NCBI RefSeq assembly: GCF_947496995.1
Contig: NZ_CANMFD010000001.1
Span: forward strand, 1,670,692 to 1,734,691
DNA: 64,000 nucleotides
Source: an uncultured Roseibium sp.
GTDB lineage: Bacteria > Pseudomonadota > Alphaproteobacteria > Rhizobiales > Stappiaceae
Reading direction: 5' to 3'
Shown: in pieces, positions 36,422 to 45,568 of the stretch
How positions within the stretch are numbered: the stretch's first letter is position 1
Layout of the letters: every line of letters starts with the position of its first letter
The notes under the pieces: generated by a model
The model's input: the letters and a program-made list of their open reading frames with translations, nothing else
What the model was told of the DNA's origin: nothing
The model's database searches: none
Translations under genes and position numbers: made by a program

Positions 36422-38304
36422 ATCTCTTGAATTCCTTAAGGGCGGGTCTGTTCCTGACCGCCGCAATGATCGCGGGGCCGGTGGCCGCGCTGGACCTGAA
36501 GGAAACGCCGGGTCTCGATCCTTCCCTGCCGCCTGTGGCTGAGCGGCTGCCCGCCGAACCACTGGTCGTGGATCTTGAAGCCAAGGGCCGCCAGACCGGC
36601 AAGCAGGGCGGATCGATCGACACACTGATCGGCCGCGCCAAGGATGTCCGCCTGATCAACGTCTGGGGCTATGCGCGCCTTGTCGGCTATAACGAGGAAC
36701 TGGAACTCGTTCCCGACATCCTGAAAGACGTGACGGTCGAGGACGGCCGGATCTTCACGCTGCAGACCCGCAAGGGGCACAAGTGGTCGGACGGTCAACC
36801 CTTCGGCGCAGAGGACATCCGCTATTATTTCGAGGATGTCGTCAGCAACGAGAGCCTGAACCCCTCCGGACTGCCGCCGTTCCTCCAGGTCAACGGCAAA
36901 CCGCCCGTTTTCGAGGTTCTGGACGAGACCACGGTGCGCTTCACCTGGGAGGATCCGAACCCGCTTTTCCTGCCGGAACTGGCAAAATCGCGGCCGCCGT
37001 TCATCTACCGCCCGGCGCATTACCTGAAACAGTTTCATGAAAAATACGGCGATCCGGATTTCATTGCCGGCGAAGCGGAAAAGGTGAAGGCCCGCAGCTG
37101 GGCGCCGCTGCACAACAAAAAAGACGACATGTACAACGCCCAGAATGTCGATATTCCCAGCCTTCAGCCCTGGGTGCGCAAGCGCAGCGACAGCGATCTG
37201 CGCTTCATTCTGGAACGCAATCCCTTTTACCACCGGGTCGACACCGCCGGTCAGCAGCTTCCCTATATCGACAACGTCGTCATGACCGTTGCCGACGGCA
37301 AGCTGATCCCGGCGAAAGCCCAGGCGGGCGAAAGCAATCTTCAGGCACGCAATCTCAACTTTGCCGATATCACCGTGCTCAAGAAGGGCGAAAAGCAGAA
37401 CGACTACACCACGGCTCTCTGGGCCAACACCAAGGGCTCGGAGATCTCCATCCTGCCGAACCTGACGGTCAAGGACCCGGTCTGGCGCGAGTTGCTGCGC
37501 GATACCCGTTTCCGCCATGCGCTGTCACTGGCGATCGACCGCAAGCTGCTCAACCGCGTCTTGTTTTTCGGGCTCGGCAAGCCGGGCAACGACACCGTTC
37601 TGCCCGCCAGCCCGCTCTACAAGGTCGAATACACCGACAAATGGGCGGACTATGATCCCGAACAGGCCAATGCGCTGCTGGACGAGATCGGCCTGACGGA
37701 ACGCAATGACGACGGCATCCGCCTGATGCCTGACGGACGGCCGCTGGAAATCATCGTTGAAACGGCGGGTGAGGAACAGGTGCAGGACGATGCCCTGGAA
37801 CTCGTCACCGAGATGTGGCGGGAAGTCGGCGTCGAACTGTTTGCAAAGCCGAGCCAGCGCGACAACATGCGTGAGCGGGCAATCACCGGCGAGCTGGTCA
37901 TGTCCGTCTGGTGGGGTTTTGAAAACGGTATCCCGACCTCCGAAATGCCGCCGGAAGACTACGCACCGGTGCATGGGGACAGGCTTAACTGGAATGCCTG
38001 GGGCGACTACTACGAGACCGGCGGCGAGGGCGGTGAAAAGCCGGACTGGAAACCTGCCGAACGCCTGATGGAATTGTACAATTCCTGGCTCACTTCCAGA
38101 ACAGCTGAAGAACGGACGAAGATCTGGGAGGAAATGCTGCAGATCCACGCCGACGAAACCATCCATATCGGTCTGGTTTCCAGCGTTCCCCAGCCGGTGG
38201 TGATCAAGGATGTCGAGAACGTTCCGCTCGAAGGCATCTACGGCTGGGACCCGGGCGCGCATTTCGGCATTCACCGCATGGATGAATTCTACAAGGCCGA
38301 CTGA
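36418..38304 (+). CDS. ABC importer periplasmic solute-binding protein (family 5)
   Basis: A 628-residue periplasmic binding protein of the DppA/OppA (SBP_bac_5) family. The signal peptide is LRAGLFLTAAMIAGPVAA, with no lipobox cysteine. Family landmarks are FTLQTRKGHKWSDGQPFGAEDIRYYF and FRHALSLAIDRKLLNRVLF. It is longer than the usual 530-550 residues, with extra tryptophan- and acid-rich segments (WWGFENGIPTSEMPPEDYAPV). The ligand is unknown. It overlaps the ATPase gene by four bases; a 233-base gap with a strong hairpin separates it from the permeases. Confidence 0.93.
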   Translation: MNLLNSLRAGLFLTAAMIAGPVAALDLKETPGLDPSLPPVAERLPAEPLVVDLEAKGRQTGKQGGSIDTLIGRAKDVRLINVWGYARLVGYNEELELVPDILKDVTVEDGRIFTLQTRKGHKWSDGQPFGAEDIRYYFEDVVSNESLNPSGLPPFLQVNGKPPVFEVLDETTVRFTWEDPNPLFLPELAKSRPPFIYRPAHYLKQFHEKYGDPDFIAGEAEKVKARSWAPLHNKKDDMYNAQNVDIPSLQPWVRKRSDSDLRFILERNPFYHRVDTAGQQLPYIDNVVMTVADGKLIPAKAQAGESNLQARNLNFADITVLKKGEKQNDYTTALWANTKGSEISILPNLTVKDPVWRELLRDTRFRHALSLAIDRKLLNRVLFFGLGKPGNDTVLPASPLYKVEYTDKWADYDPEQANALLDEIGLTERNDDGIRLMPDGRPLEIIVETAGEEQVQDDALELVTEMWREVGVELFAKPSQRDNMRERAITGELVMSVWWGFENGIPTSEMPPEDYAPVHGDRLNWNAWGDYYETGGEGGEKPDWKPAERLMELYNSWLTSRTAEERTKIWEEMLQIHADETIHIGLVSSVPQPVVIKDVENVPLEGIYGWDPGAHFGIHRMDEFYKAD

Positions 38305-38324
38305 CGCCCGGAACCCGAAACGCA

Positions 38325-38354
38325 GTGAAGCGGCGGCCTGTTCCGCCGCTTCAC
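38325..38354 (+). terminator. Strong hairpin between binding protein and permease genes
   Basis: A perfect 12-bp stem (GTGAAGCGGCGG with CCGCCGCTTCAC, six-base loop) starts 20 bases after the binding-protein stop. There is no T-run. Such hairpins protect upstream mRNA or reduce downstream expression, giving more binding protein than permease. Confidence 0.65.
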
Positions 38355-38537
38355 TCTGACAAGGCCGGAGCCGCCGGCCTGAGGGGAATTGACCGGGATC
38401 GATCCGCTTTCGCATGAGAGCAAGGGAAAGCGGACAGGTTGATCGGTTGAAAACTGTTGGAGTAACCTTTGTCCGTTCGAGAACAGGTTGCTCCGGGGAC
38501 TGCCTTGAGGACACAATCGGGGCAGAGGGGATATTAG

Positions 38538-39563
38538 GTGCTTTATTATATTTTTCGCCGGATTCTGATGATGATCCCGACATTGTTCGTGATCAGTCTG
38601 CTGATATTCTTCATCATCGAACTGCCCTCCGGAGATTACATTTCCAACCAGATCGCGGCGCTGAAATCCACCGGTGAGCAATCCTCCATCGCCAAGCTGG
38701 AATTCCTGCGCAAGGAGTTCTCGCTCGACAGGCCGTTTTTCGAACGCTACCTCGTCTGGATCGGTCTCTGGCCCGGACCGCACGGCCTGGACGGGCTCAT
38801 TCAGGGCAACTGGGGCTGGTCGTTCGAGTTCGACAAACCGGTCGACCAGGTCGTCGGCCCGACACTGCCGCTGACCATCGTGCTCAACTTCGCCACGATC
38901 CTGTTCGTCTATGTCGTGTCCTTTCCGATCGGGATCTATTCGGCGACGCGGCAATATTCCTGGGGGGACTACGGTTTCACCTTCATCGGCTATATCGGCC
39001 TGGCAACGCCCAACTTCCTGCTGGCGCTGATACTGCTGTATCTGTTCAACCTTTGGTTCGGCCTGTCCGTCGGCGGCCTGATGGCGCCGCAGTATATCGA
39101 CCAGCCGTGGAGTTTCGACAAGGCGATGTCGGTGCTGGCACATCTGATCATCCCCACCATCGTTATCGGAACGTCCGGTACCGCCGCCATGATCCGGCGT
39201 CTTCGCGCCAATCTTCTCGATGAACTGCACAAGCAGTATGTCACCACCGGCCGTGCCAAGGGCCTGAAGGAAAACCAGCTCCTGATCAAATATCCGCTGC
39301 GGATGGCCATCAATCCGTTCATTGCCGATATCGGCAACCTGATCCCGTCGCTGGTGTCCGGCTCGGTGATCGTCTCCGTGGTGATGAGCCTGCCGACCGT
39401 CGGGCCCGTCCTGCTGTCGGCCCTGCAGTCTCAGGACCAGTTCCTCTCCGGCTTCATCCTGCTCTTTGTCGCCGTGCTCACGCTGATCGGCATGCTGATC
39501 TCCGACCTGCTGCTGGCGGTCCTCGATCCCAGGATACGTCTTGGTGGGAGGGCGGCGTCATGA
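38538..39563 (+). CDS. ABC importer permease (DppB-type)
   Basis: A 341-residue inner-membrane permease with about six to seven helices. It has the DppB-type N-terminus (YYIFRRILMMIPTLFVISLLIFF), and the cytoplasmic EAA-like loop with its conserved glycine is LHKQYVTTGRAKGLKENQLLIKY. The start is GTG at 38538. It overlaps the second permease by four bases and completes the importer. Confidence 0.94.
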   Translation: MLYYIFRRILMMIPTLFVISLLIFFIIELPSGDYISNQIAALKSTGEQSSIAKLEFLRKEFSLDRPFFERYLVWIGLWPGPHGLDGLIQGNWGWSFEFDKPVDQVVGPTLPLTIVLNFATILFVYVVSFPIGIYSATRQYSWGDYGFTFIGYIGLATPNFLLALILLYLFNLWFGLSVGGLMAPQYIDQPWSFDKAMSVLAHLIIPTIVIGTSGTAAMIRRLRANLLDELHKQYVTTGRAKGLKENQLLIKYPLRMAINPFIADIGNLIPSLVSGSVIVSVVMSLPTVGPVLLSALQSQDQFLSGFILLFVAVLTLIGMLISDLLLAVLDPRIRLGGRAAS

Positions 39564-40741
39564 GCATGGACCCGAAAGACGGAACCCCGAAGCGCGAGGT
39601 CGAACACTACGTCGACCCGGCTCCCTTCAATCCCGCTGTCACCGAGGAGATGACGGCCGCACAGGAACGCTTCTTCCAGGCGTCCCAGTGGCAGATCATG
39701 TGGTGGAAGTTCAAGCGCCACAAGCTTGCCGTCTGGTCGGGCATTGTCCTGATTCTGTTCTACCTCTGCGTTCCCTTCGCCGAGACGATCGCTCCCTATA
39801 CACCGAACCTGCGCGACAGCGACCACCTCTATGCGCCGCCGCAGCCGGTGCACCTCTTCCATGATGGCCGTCTGGTCGGGCCGTTCGTCTACGGCATGAA
39901 GTCGTCCCTCGACATGGAGACCCTGCAATGGGTCTTTACGGACGATACCAGCGATGTGCAGCGGATCCGCTTCTTCTGCAACGGTGCGCCCTATGAATTC
40001 TGGGGGCTGTTCGACACCACCTTTCACCTGTTCTGTCCGGCGGAAGGGGGAACGCTCTTCCTTCTGGGCACCGACAGGCTCGGCCGTGACCAGTTTTCCG
40101 GTCTTGTCTACGGCGCCAGGCTGTCGCTCACGGTCGGCATCGTCGGCGTGACGATCTCCATCGTGCTCGGACTGTTCTTCGGCGGTATCGCCGGCTATTT
40201 CGGCGGCTTCCTCGACAACATCATCCAGCGGATGATCGAAATCATCAGATCGCTGCCGGAATTGCCCCTGTGGATGGCGCTCTCGGCGGCGCTGCCGGTC
40301 ACCTGGGGCCCCGTGTGGATCTATTTCGGTCTGACGATCATTCTCGGTCTGCTCGACTGGCCGGGGCTAGCGCGCGCCGTGCGCTCCAAGCTGCTGTCGC
40401 TGCGCGAGGAGGAATACGCCAAGGCCGCGGTGCTCATGGGCGCCAAGCCCGGCCGGGTGATCACCCGCCATCTGCTGCCCGGTTTCACCAGCCACATCAT
40501 CGCCTCCGCGACCCTGTCGATCCCGGCGATGATCCTGGGCGAAACCGCGCTGTCCTACCTCAATCTCGGCCTGCGCCGTCCGGCCGTTTCCTGGGGCGTT
40601 CTCTTGAACGAGGCGCAGAACATTTCCGTAGTCACCGTCTATCCCTGGCTGATGGCACCGGTGCTGCCGATCATCATCGTGGTTCTGGCGTTCAATTTTC
40701 TCGGCGACGGTTTGCGCGATGCGGCAGATCCCTATAAGTGA
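39560..40741 (+). CDS. ABC importer permease (DppC-type)
   Basis: A 393-residue permease, about 90 residues longer than common DppC proteins. The N-terminal cytoplasmic part and first helix (LAVWSGIVLILFYLCVPFAETIA) are followed by a large periplasmic loop of about 120 residues (DSDHLYAPPQ to LGTDRLGRDQFS). The core permease domain then has the EAA loop EEEYAKAAVLMGAKPGRVI. It starts inside the previous gene's stop (ATGA). A hairpin with a short T-run ends the operon. Confidence 0.94.
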   Translation: MSMDPKDGTPKREVEHYVDPAPFNPAVTEEMTAAQERFFQASQWQIMWWKFKRHKLAVWSGIVLILFYLCVPFAETIAPYTPNLRDSDHLYAPPQPVHLFHDGRLVGPFVYGMKSSLDMETLQWVFTDDTSDVQRIRFFCNGAPYEFWGLFDTTFHLFCPAEGGTLFLLGTDRLGRDQFSGLVYGARLSLTVGIVGVTISIVLGLFFGGIAGYFGGFLDNIIQRMIEIIRSLPELPLWMALSAALPVTWGPVWIYFGLTIILGLLDWPGLARAVRSKLLSLREEEYAKAAVLMGAKPGRVITRHLLPGFTSHIIASATLSIPAMILGETALSYLNLGLRRPAVSWGVLLNEAQNISVVTVYPWLMAPVLPIIIVVLAFNFLGDGLRDAADPYK

Positions 40742-40765
40742 TGCTTTTGAAAATCCATTCGTTCC

Positions 40766-40785
40766 GGCGGGCCCCTCGGCCCGCC
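40766..40785 (+). terminator. Terminator of the ABC importer operon
   Basis: Stem GGCGGGCC/GGCCCGCC with a CCTC loop, followed by TTT, 25 bases after the permease stop and just before the methyltransferase gene. Confidence 0.65.
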
Positions 40786-40804
40786 TTTGCCGTCAGGAAA
40801 CACC

Positions 40805-41398
40805 ATGTCTAAAAACGCCACCACCGCCGAAGGCTGGGATGAGGAATACGAAGCCGGGCGCTGGGCCTTTCTGCGCTCGCTGCCCGAAAGCGGCCGCTAC
40901 GGCATCATCGGCATGTGGCTCAATCTGACCGGGTCCATGGACGAGGTTCTCGACATCGGTTGTGGCGAAGGGCTCTTGTACGAACGCCTGCAGCCCATGG
41001 GCATCAAGCGCTATGTCGGCATGGATCTCTCCCCGGCCTCCCTCGAAATCGCCGATGTCGACCCGGCCATCGCCTCCTTGCGGGCAGGGGACATGCACAC
41101 GTTCGCGCCGAAGAACGGCGAGACCTTCTCAGCCATCGTCTTCAACGAGGTTCTGCATTTCGCCGAAGACCCGGCCGCCCTCGTCGCCCGCTATCGCCCT
41201 TTCCTGAAACCGGACGGCGTCATTGCGCTTTCCATGTACTCCCCCAAACGCCCGGAATCCGGCGCCAACCGCCTGATCGACGCTCTCTGGCAGGCAACCG
41301 ACGACGAGAGCCAATGGACCGTGCTCGACGACTACCGCCTCGTCTCCGACAAGAAGGGCGTGACGTGGCGGATGCGGCTGGTCAAGCCTGTGGGGTGA
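40805..41398 (+). CDS. Class I SAM-dependent methyltransferase
   Basis: A 197-residue methyltransferase with motif I VLDIGCGEGLLYERL, the motif II acidic residue in YVGMDLSPASLEIADVD, and a later FNEVLHFAEDP segment. No membrane segment is present. The substrate is unknown; the fold is the UbiE/Coq5-like methyltransf_11/25 type. The ATG at 40805 follows TCAGGAAAC; a codon 18 bases upstream lies inside the terminator stem. It converges on the glutamine synthetase gene. Confidence 0.88.
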   Translation: MSKNATTAEGWDEEYEAGRWAFLRSLPESGRYGIIGMWLNLTGSMDEVLDIGCGEGLLYERLQPMGIKRYVGMDLSPASLEIADVDPAIASLRAGDMHTFAPKNGETFSAIVFNEVLHFAEDPAALVARYRPFLKPDGVIALSMYSPKRPESGANRLIDALWQATDDESQWTVLDDYRLVSDKKGVTWRMRLVKPVG

Positions 41399-41417
41399 GG
41401 GGCAGCACTGCTTTTAA

Positions 41418-41448
41418 GGCCTGTCCGGCGCACACCGCCGCACAGGCC
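41418..41448. terminator. Bidirectional hairpin between convergent genes
   Basis: GGCCTGT pairs with ACAGGCC and inside it CGGCG pairs with CGCCG, around CACAC. It lies between the methyltransferase stop and the GSIII stop and could serve both. T-runs are weak. Confidence 0.5.
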
Positions 41449-41468
41449 CATTTCCCGTTCCTCAAGTC

Positions 41469-43649
41469 CTACTTGATAAACAGCATTTCCTGATAGGTCG
41501 GCAGCGGCCACAGGTCGTCTGCCACCAGCTCTTCCAGCGCATCCACGTAGCCGCGGATTTCCAGCATTTTCGGCAGCACGGTCTCCTTGATCATGAAGCA
41601 GTGGGCGGCGACGTTCTGCGCGTCGTGCTCGCTGGCTTTAAGGGCCACCAGCTCCGCGACGGAATCCTGAAGCTTCTTGATCAGGCCGGTCACCTTGGTA
41701 AGGGTGTCATGGTCCGCCTCGATGCCCAATGCCTTCAGGTTGACGAGGCTGGCCGCCAGTTCGCCCTGGTAGCGCACCGCCGCCGGGAAGATCATCGTCC
41801 TGGCCATTTCCACGACCAGGTTGGATTCGACGTTCACGCTGGCGATATATTGCTCGGAATAGACCTCGTAGCGCGAGTCCAGTTCGCGTTCCGACAGGAC
41901 GCCGTATTTGGCGAACAGATCGGTGTAGGTCTGTTCCTTGATGACACCGAGGGCATCCGGCGTGGCGACAAGATTGGGAAGGCCGCGCTTTGCCGCCTCG
42001 ACCTGCCATTCAGCGGCATAGCCGTCGCCGTTGAAGACAACGCTCGAACAGTCCTGCCAGACGGTCTTCACGTAGGCCGCGACGGCCGCGCCGAGCTTCT
42101 CCTGCGTACTGGTATCGGACGCCTCCAGTGCCGTTGCCGCTTCATCGAGCGCTTCCGCCATGATGGTGTTCATGGCGACCATCGGCCCGGCGATGGACTG
42201 GTTGGAACCCACGGCCCGGAATTCGAACCGGTTGCCGGTGAAGGCCATCGGGCTGGTGCGGTTGCGGTCGCCAGAATCCTTCGGGATCTGCGGCAGCACA
42301 TCGACACCGATGTTGAGCGGCGTTTTCCTGGAGGTCACCGGGCTGCCGTTGACGATGGATTCCATCACCTGGTTGAGCTCGGTGCCAAGGAACACGGAGA
42401 GGATGGCGGGCGGGGCCTCGTTGGCCCCCAGACGGTGATCGTTCGAGGCGGAGGCGACGACGTTGCGCAGCAGCTTGGCGTGTTTGTAGACCGCCGAGAT
42501 CATCGCGGCGCAGAAGACGAGAAACTGTGCATTTTCCGCCGGTGTATCGCCGGGATCGAACAGATTGCCCGCCTTCGGAGACCCCATCGAAAAGTTCACA
42601 TGCTTGCCACTGCCGTTGACGCCGGCGAAGGGCTTTTCGTGCAGCAGGCAGGTCATGCCGTATTTCTGCGCCACCTTCTTCAAGGTGGTCATGACCAGTT
42701 GCTGGTGATCCGTCGCGACATTCGCCATTTCATAGACCGGGGCGAGTTCGAACTGACCGGGGGCCACCTCGTTATGCCGGGTCTTGGCCGGAATGCCGAG
42801 CTTGAAGCATTCGCGCTCGACTTCGAACATGAAGGCCTGGACGCGCTCCGGGATGGCGCCGAAATAATGGTCGTCAAACTCCTGACCCTTCGGCGGCGGC
42901 GCACCGAACAGGGTTCTGCCGGCGGCCAGCAGGTCCGGGCGCGCATAGAAGAAATTGTTGTCGACCAGGAAATATTCCTGTTCCGCACCGGCCGACGATG
43001 AGACGAACGGGCCGTTTGTGCCGAAGAAACTCAGCACCCGCTGCGCATGTTTGTTGAGGGCCTGCATCGAGCGCAGCACCGGGGTCTTCTTGTCGAGCGC
43101 TTCTCCGGTCCAGGAAACGAAGGCCGTCGGAATGCACAGCGTCGTGCCGTTGGGGTTCTCGATGATATAGGCCGCGCTGGTGACGTCCCAGATCGTGTAG
43201 CCGCGCGCCTCGAAGGTCTGGCGGATGCCGCCATTGGGAAAGGAAGACCCGTCGGGCTCGCCCTGGATCAGCGCCTTGCCCGCGAAGGTGCCGATGGTTC
43301 CGCCGTTGCTGTCGGGATCGAAGAAGGAATCGTGCTTTTCGGCGGTCAGGCCGGTGAGCGGATAAAAGACGTGCGCGTAATGGGTCACGCCCTTCGAGAT
43401 CGCCCAGGTCTTCATCGCCTCGGCGACGGCATCGGCGGTGTCGATGTCCAGGGGCTCACCCGATGTGATGGTGTTTTTCAACGACTTGAAAATCGCCTTG
43501 GGAAGGCGCTGCTCCATCTCGTTCAGGCTGAAAACATTCTGGCCCCAGACGCTGCTGGTCGGGCTGGACGCAAAATCGAAACCCGATTCAACCGGCGGTG
43601 TCGATGTGATTGTAGAAATTGCACTTAAACGCGCTGCGTTTCCGCTCAT
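41469..43649 (-). CDS. Glutamine synthetase type III
   Basis: Makes glutamine from glutamate and ammonia with ATP. At 726 residues it is the large GSIII (GlnN-type) form, not GSI (about 470). Typical segments are [20 protein letters not shown] at the N-terminus, the catalytic-core [37 protein letters not shown] and [20 protein letters not shown]. The frame stays open for 75 codons upstream. The ATG at 43649 is chosen for its GGGGGA site and the GSIII-like N-terminus. A sigma-54 promoter 40 bases upstream points to nitrogen control; GSIII is not an expected GlnE target. Confidence 0.95.
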   Translation of the reverse strand: MSGNAARLSAISTITSTPPVESGFDFASSPTSSVWGQNVFSLNEMEQRLPKAIFKSLKNTITSGEPLDIDTADAVAEAMKTWAISKGVTHYAHVFYPLTGLTAEKHDSFFDPDSNGGTIGTFAGKALIQGEPDGSSFPNGGIRQTFEARGYTIWDVTSAAYIIENPNGTTLCIPTAFVSWTGEALDKKTPVLRSMQALNKHAQRVLSFFGTNGPFVSSSAGAEQEYFLVDNNFFYARPDLLAAGRTLFGAPPPKGQEFDDHYFGAIPERVQAFMFEVERECFKLGIPAKTRHNEVAPGQFELAPVYEMANVATDHQQLVMTTLKKVAQKYGMTCLLHEKPFAGVNGSGKHVNFSMGSPKAGNLFDPGDTPAENAQFLVFCAAMISAVYKHAKLLRNVVASASNDHRLGANEAPPAILSVFLGTELNQVMESIVNGSPVTSRKTPLNIGVDVLPQIPKDSGDRNRTSPMAFTGNRFEFRAVGSNQSIAGPMVAMNTIMAEALDEAATALEASDTSTQEKLGAAVAAYVKTVWQDCSSVVFNGDGYAAEWQVEAAKRGLPNLVATPDALGVIKEQTYTDLFAKYGVLSERELDSRYEVYSEQYIASVNVESNLVVEMARTMIFPAAVRYQGELAASLVNLKALGIEADHDTLTKVTGLIKKLQDSVAELVALKASEHDAQNVAAHCFMIKETVLPKMLEIRGYVDALEELVADDLWPLPTYQEMLFIK

Positions 43650-43688
43650 GTTAATCCCCCAATGCGGTCTTATGACCTTGAGAGCAAG

Positions 43689-43704
43689 CGCAAGTTTCAT
43701 GCCA
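43689..43704 (-). promoter_or_regulatory. Sigma-54 promoter of GSIII
   Basis: On the minus strand TGGCATGAAACTTGCG matches TGGCAYG-N4-TTGC with the exact -24 GG / -12 GC spacing. It points at the GSIII gene and places the transcript start about 30 bases before the ATG. RpoN with NtrC is the usual activator of nitrogen-assimilation genes. No clear NtrC enhancer was found upstream. Confidence 0.75.
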
Positions 43705-43888
43705 TGTTGCGCCGGGAGAAATACGGGTTTTTCGGCCCGGCGACAGACAAGCCGCCTAAAGATTGTACGACGGCGCAAGGCTTTGCCCTCTGCGCAGGCA
43801 GATGCGACGGCGAAACGCCTCTGGTTCGTAGCAGCAAGTCGCGACGTTTTCCTGAAGGCGGAATGACGAACCATACCGCTCGCACCAG

Positions 43889-44042
43889 TCTCCCCCCTTT
43901 GAGGGGGAGATGTCTCCGCAAGGAGACAGAGGGGGGCTCAGCCTCTCGGAACGACACAGTTTCGCCGAATATGCTGGGTCGCTTCACCCCCCCCTCTGTC
44001 AGCTTTGCTCCCCTCTCCCCCTAAGGGGGAGAGGGGAGCAAG
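43889..44042. repeat. Palindromic intergenic mosaic repeat
   Basis: The left part contains CTCCCCCCTTTGAGGGGGAG then GGAGACAGAGGGGGG; the right part contains CCCCCCCTCTGTCAG and CTCTCCCCCTAAGGGGGAG. Left and right form an imperfect inverted repeat, each with a small palindrome of its own. Closely similar elements (RIME-like) are widespread between genes in rhizobia and relatives. Confidence 0.65.
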
Positions 44043-44274
44043 TGGAGATGCTCTCTTCTGGTGTCTCCCCGGACAAGCGAAGCGCAGAGCCGGGGCCAAC
44101 TCGCGGTGCAGCTTGTTGAAAAGGTTGAATTTTTCACTTGAGAGTTACTTCAATTGGCCTGCTCTCTGGAAATGAGTGGGCCCCGGGTCTCACTCCGCTC
44201 GCACGGGGTGACACCAATGTTTGCAGCAACGCCCCGGCCCGAATGCGAACACTCGGGCCGACCGGACCAGGTCT

Positions 44275-44562
44275 TCAACCCGGCAGCATCACGATCGTCG
44301 ACTTGCCGCCCTTGTTGCGCAGGGCGTGGGTGGCCGCGAGGTCCGGGTCTTCCCGCCAGGCCCTGGCCGAATCCAAGTCGGGAAAGGACAGGAGGGCGGC
44401 GATGTCGGGTGTGTCACCGGCGGCTTCCAGAACCTGGGGATCCGGATCGACGACAATCAGGCTGCCGCCGTGTCTGGCAAGCGCTTCTGCCGCCTTGTCG
44501 CGATAGGTGCTGAGCGTTTCCCTGTCGGTAATCGTGATCAGGGCGAGGGCTTGAACGGTCAT
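44275..44562 (-). CDS. DUF1330-like small protein
   Basis: A 95-residue cytoplasmic protein of the DUF1330/dimeric alpha-beta barrel kind: VQALALITITDRETLSTYRDK, then GGSLIVVDPDPQVLE and ALLSFPDLDSARAWREDP. Members are small dimers of unknown biochemical role. AAGGAG precedes the ATG. The same frame is open far upstream, but that stretch is the antisense of the LysR gene. It is divergent from the LysR gene across 88 bases and is the likely target of that regulator. Confidence 0.85.
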   Translation of the reverse strand: MTVQALALITITDRETLSTYRDKAAEALARHGGSLIVVDPDPQVLEAAGDTPDIAALLSFPDLDSARAWREDPDLAATHALRNKGGKSTIVMLPG

Positions 44563-44641
44563 GTCGGTCTCCTTTTGAAATGACGTTTGCAAGCTACCGC
44601 AGACGGACACTGCGAAAAAATCTTCAAATTCGGAAGGAAGA

Positions 44642-44657
44642 TGTGCAAATATGCACA
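44642..44657. promoter_or_regulatory. Dyad at the start of the LysR gene
   Basis: TGTGCA and TGCACA are perfect complements around AATA. The dyad overlaps the ATG at 44651 and would fit an autoregulatory operator in the DUF1330/LysR divergent gap. Confidence 0.4.
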
Positions 44658-45550
44658 GGATGGATAACTGGGATGACTTGAAATTCGTGCTCGCGGTCTC
44701 AAAGGCAGGCAGTCTGGTGAAGGCGGCGCGGGGATTGGGGGTGACCCATTCCACCGTTTCCCGGCGCTTGTCGGCCTTTGAAAGACGCATGGGCACCCGA
44801 TTGTTCGACCGCCTGCCGGAAGGCTTCACGCCGACGGCCGCCGGAGAAGAGGCGATTACCGCCGCAAGGCGCATGGAAGCGGAAATCCTGGCGCTCGACA
44901 CCCGCATCACCGCGCAGGATACCGAGCTTGAGGGCGTCCTCAGGGTCACGGCAGCACAGCTTCTGTTCCAGGTGCAGCTCGCGGATATCATGAAGCAGTT
45001 TGCCGAGCGCCATCCGCGTATCGAGCTTGAGATGATCGCGGCGAACGAAGTCTTGAGCCTTCACCGGCGCGAGGCCGATATCGCCGTGCGCGTGACCAAC
45101 AATCCGGACGCCAACCTCTTCGGCCGCCTAGCGACGGGCCAGCGCCGGGGCTTTTACATGTCGCGCGACTTCGCACGCAGATTCAGCGGCACGCTGGGTG
45201 TCAGCCACGATCCGGCACCGCTCGCCTGTGTCGCCTTCAAATGGTGGGGGCGGGGAGTTCCCAAGGATATCCGTGCCCGCTACCCGGGCGCTTATGTCTC
45301 CCTTGTCACGGACGACATGATTGCTCACTGCGCGGCGGTAAAGGCGGGCATGGGAATTGGCCGGCTGCCGTGTTTTCTCGGTGACCCGGACCCCGAACTC
45401 ATCCGCTTGCCCGGCCTCGACCCGCTGCCCTATTTCGACATATGGATACTGACCCATCCGGACCTGAAGAACGTCTCCAGGATACGCACTTTCCTGCGGT
45501 TCGCAGCCGATGCCTTCAAGGACAAGAGCGCGCTCTACATGGGGACGTGA
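44651..45550 (+). CDS. LysR-family transcriptional regulator
   Basis: A 299-residue regulator with an N-terminal winged helix (WDDLKFVLAVSKAGSLVKAARGLGVTHSTVSRRLSAFE) and an effector-binding domain. It belongs to the branch with short, partly degenerate effector domains often found beside small enzymes. An ATG at 44660 is an alternative; 44651 is kept because GGAAGGAAG lies ten bases before it. It is divergent from the DUF1330-like gene and converges on the nitrile hydratase operon. Confidence 0.9.
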   Translation: MHRMDNWDDLKFVLAVSKAGSLVKAARGLGVTHSTVSRRLSAFERRMGTRLFDRLPEGFTPTAAGEEAITAARRMEAEILALDTRITAQDTELEGVLRVTAAQLLFQVQLADIMKQFAERHPRIELEMIAANEVLSLHRREADIAVRVTNNPDANLFGRLATGQRRGFYMSRDFARRFSGTLGVSHDPAPLACVAFKWWGRGVPKDIRARYPGAYVSLVTDDMIAHCAAVKAGMGIGRLPCFLGDPDPELIRLPGLDPLPYFDIWILTHPDLKNVSRIRTFLRFAADAFKDKSALYMGT

Positions 45551-45568
45551 TTTTCGCCCCGCCCGCCG

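Larger units (their letters stand above)
43650..44274. other. Intergenic region upstream of GSIII with mosaic repeat
   Basis: 625 bases. The left part holds the sigma-54 promoter of GSIII (43689-43704). The centre (about 43889-44042) holds an imperfect palindromic repeat rich in runs of C and G. The rest, to the end of the DUF1330-type gene, shows no gene or clear signal. Confidence 0.6.

Noticed and set aside
43650-43874. 75-codon N-terminal extension of GSIII
   Set aside because: The extension is arginine-rich, covers the sigma-54 promoter and has no homology to GSIII; the ATG at 43649 has a good ribosome binding site.
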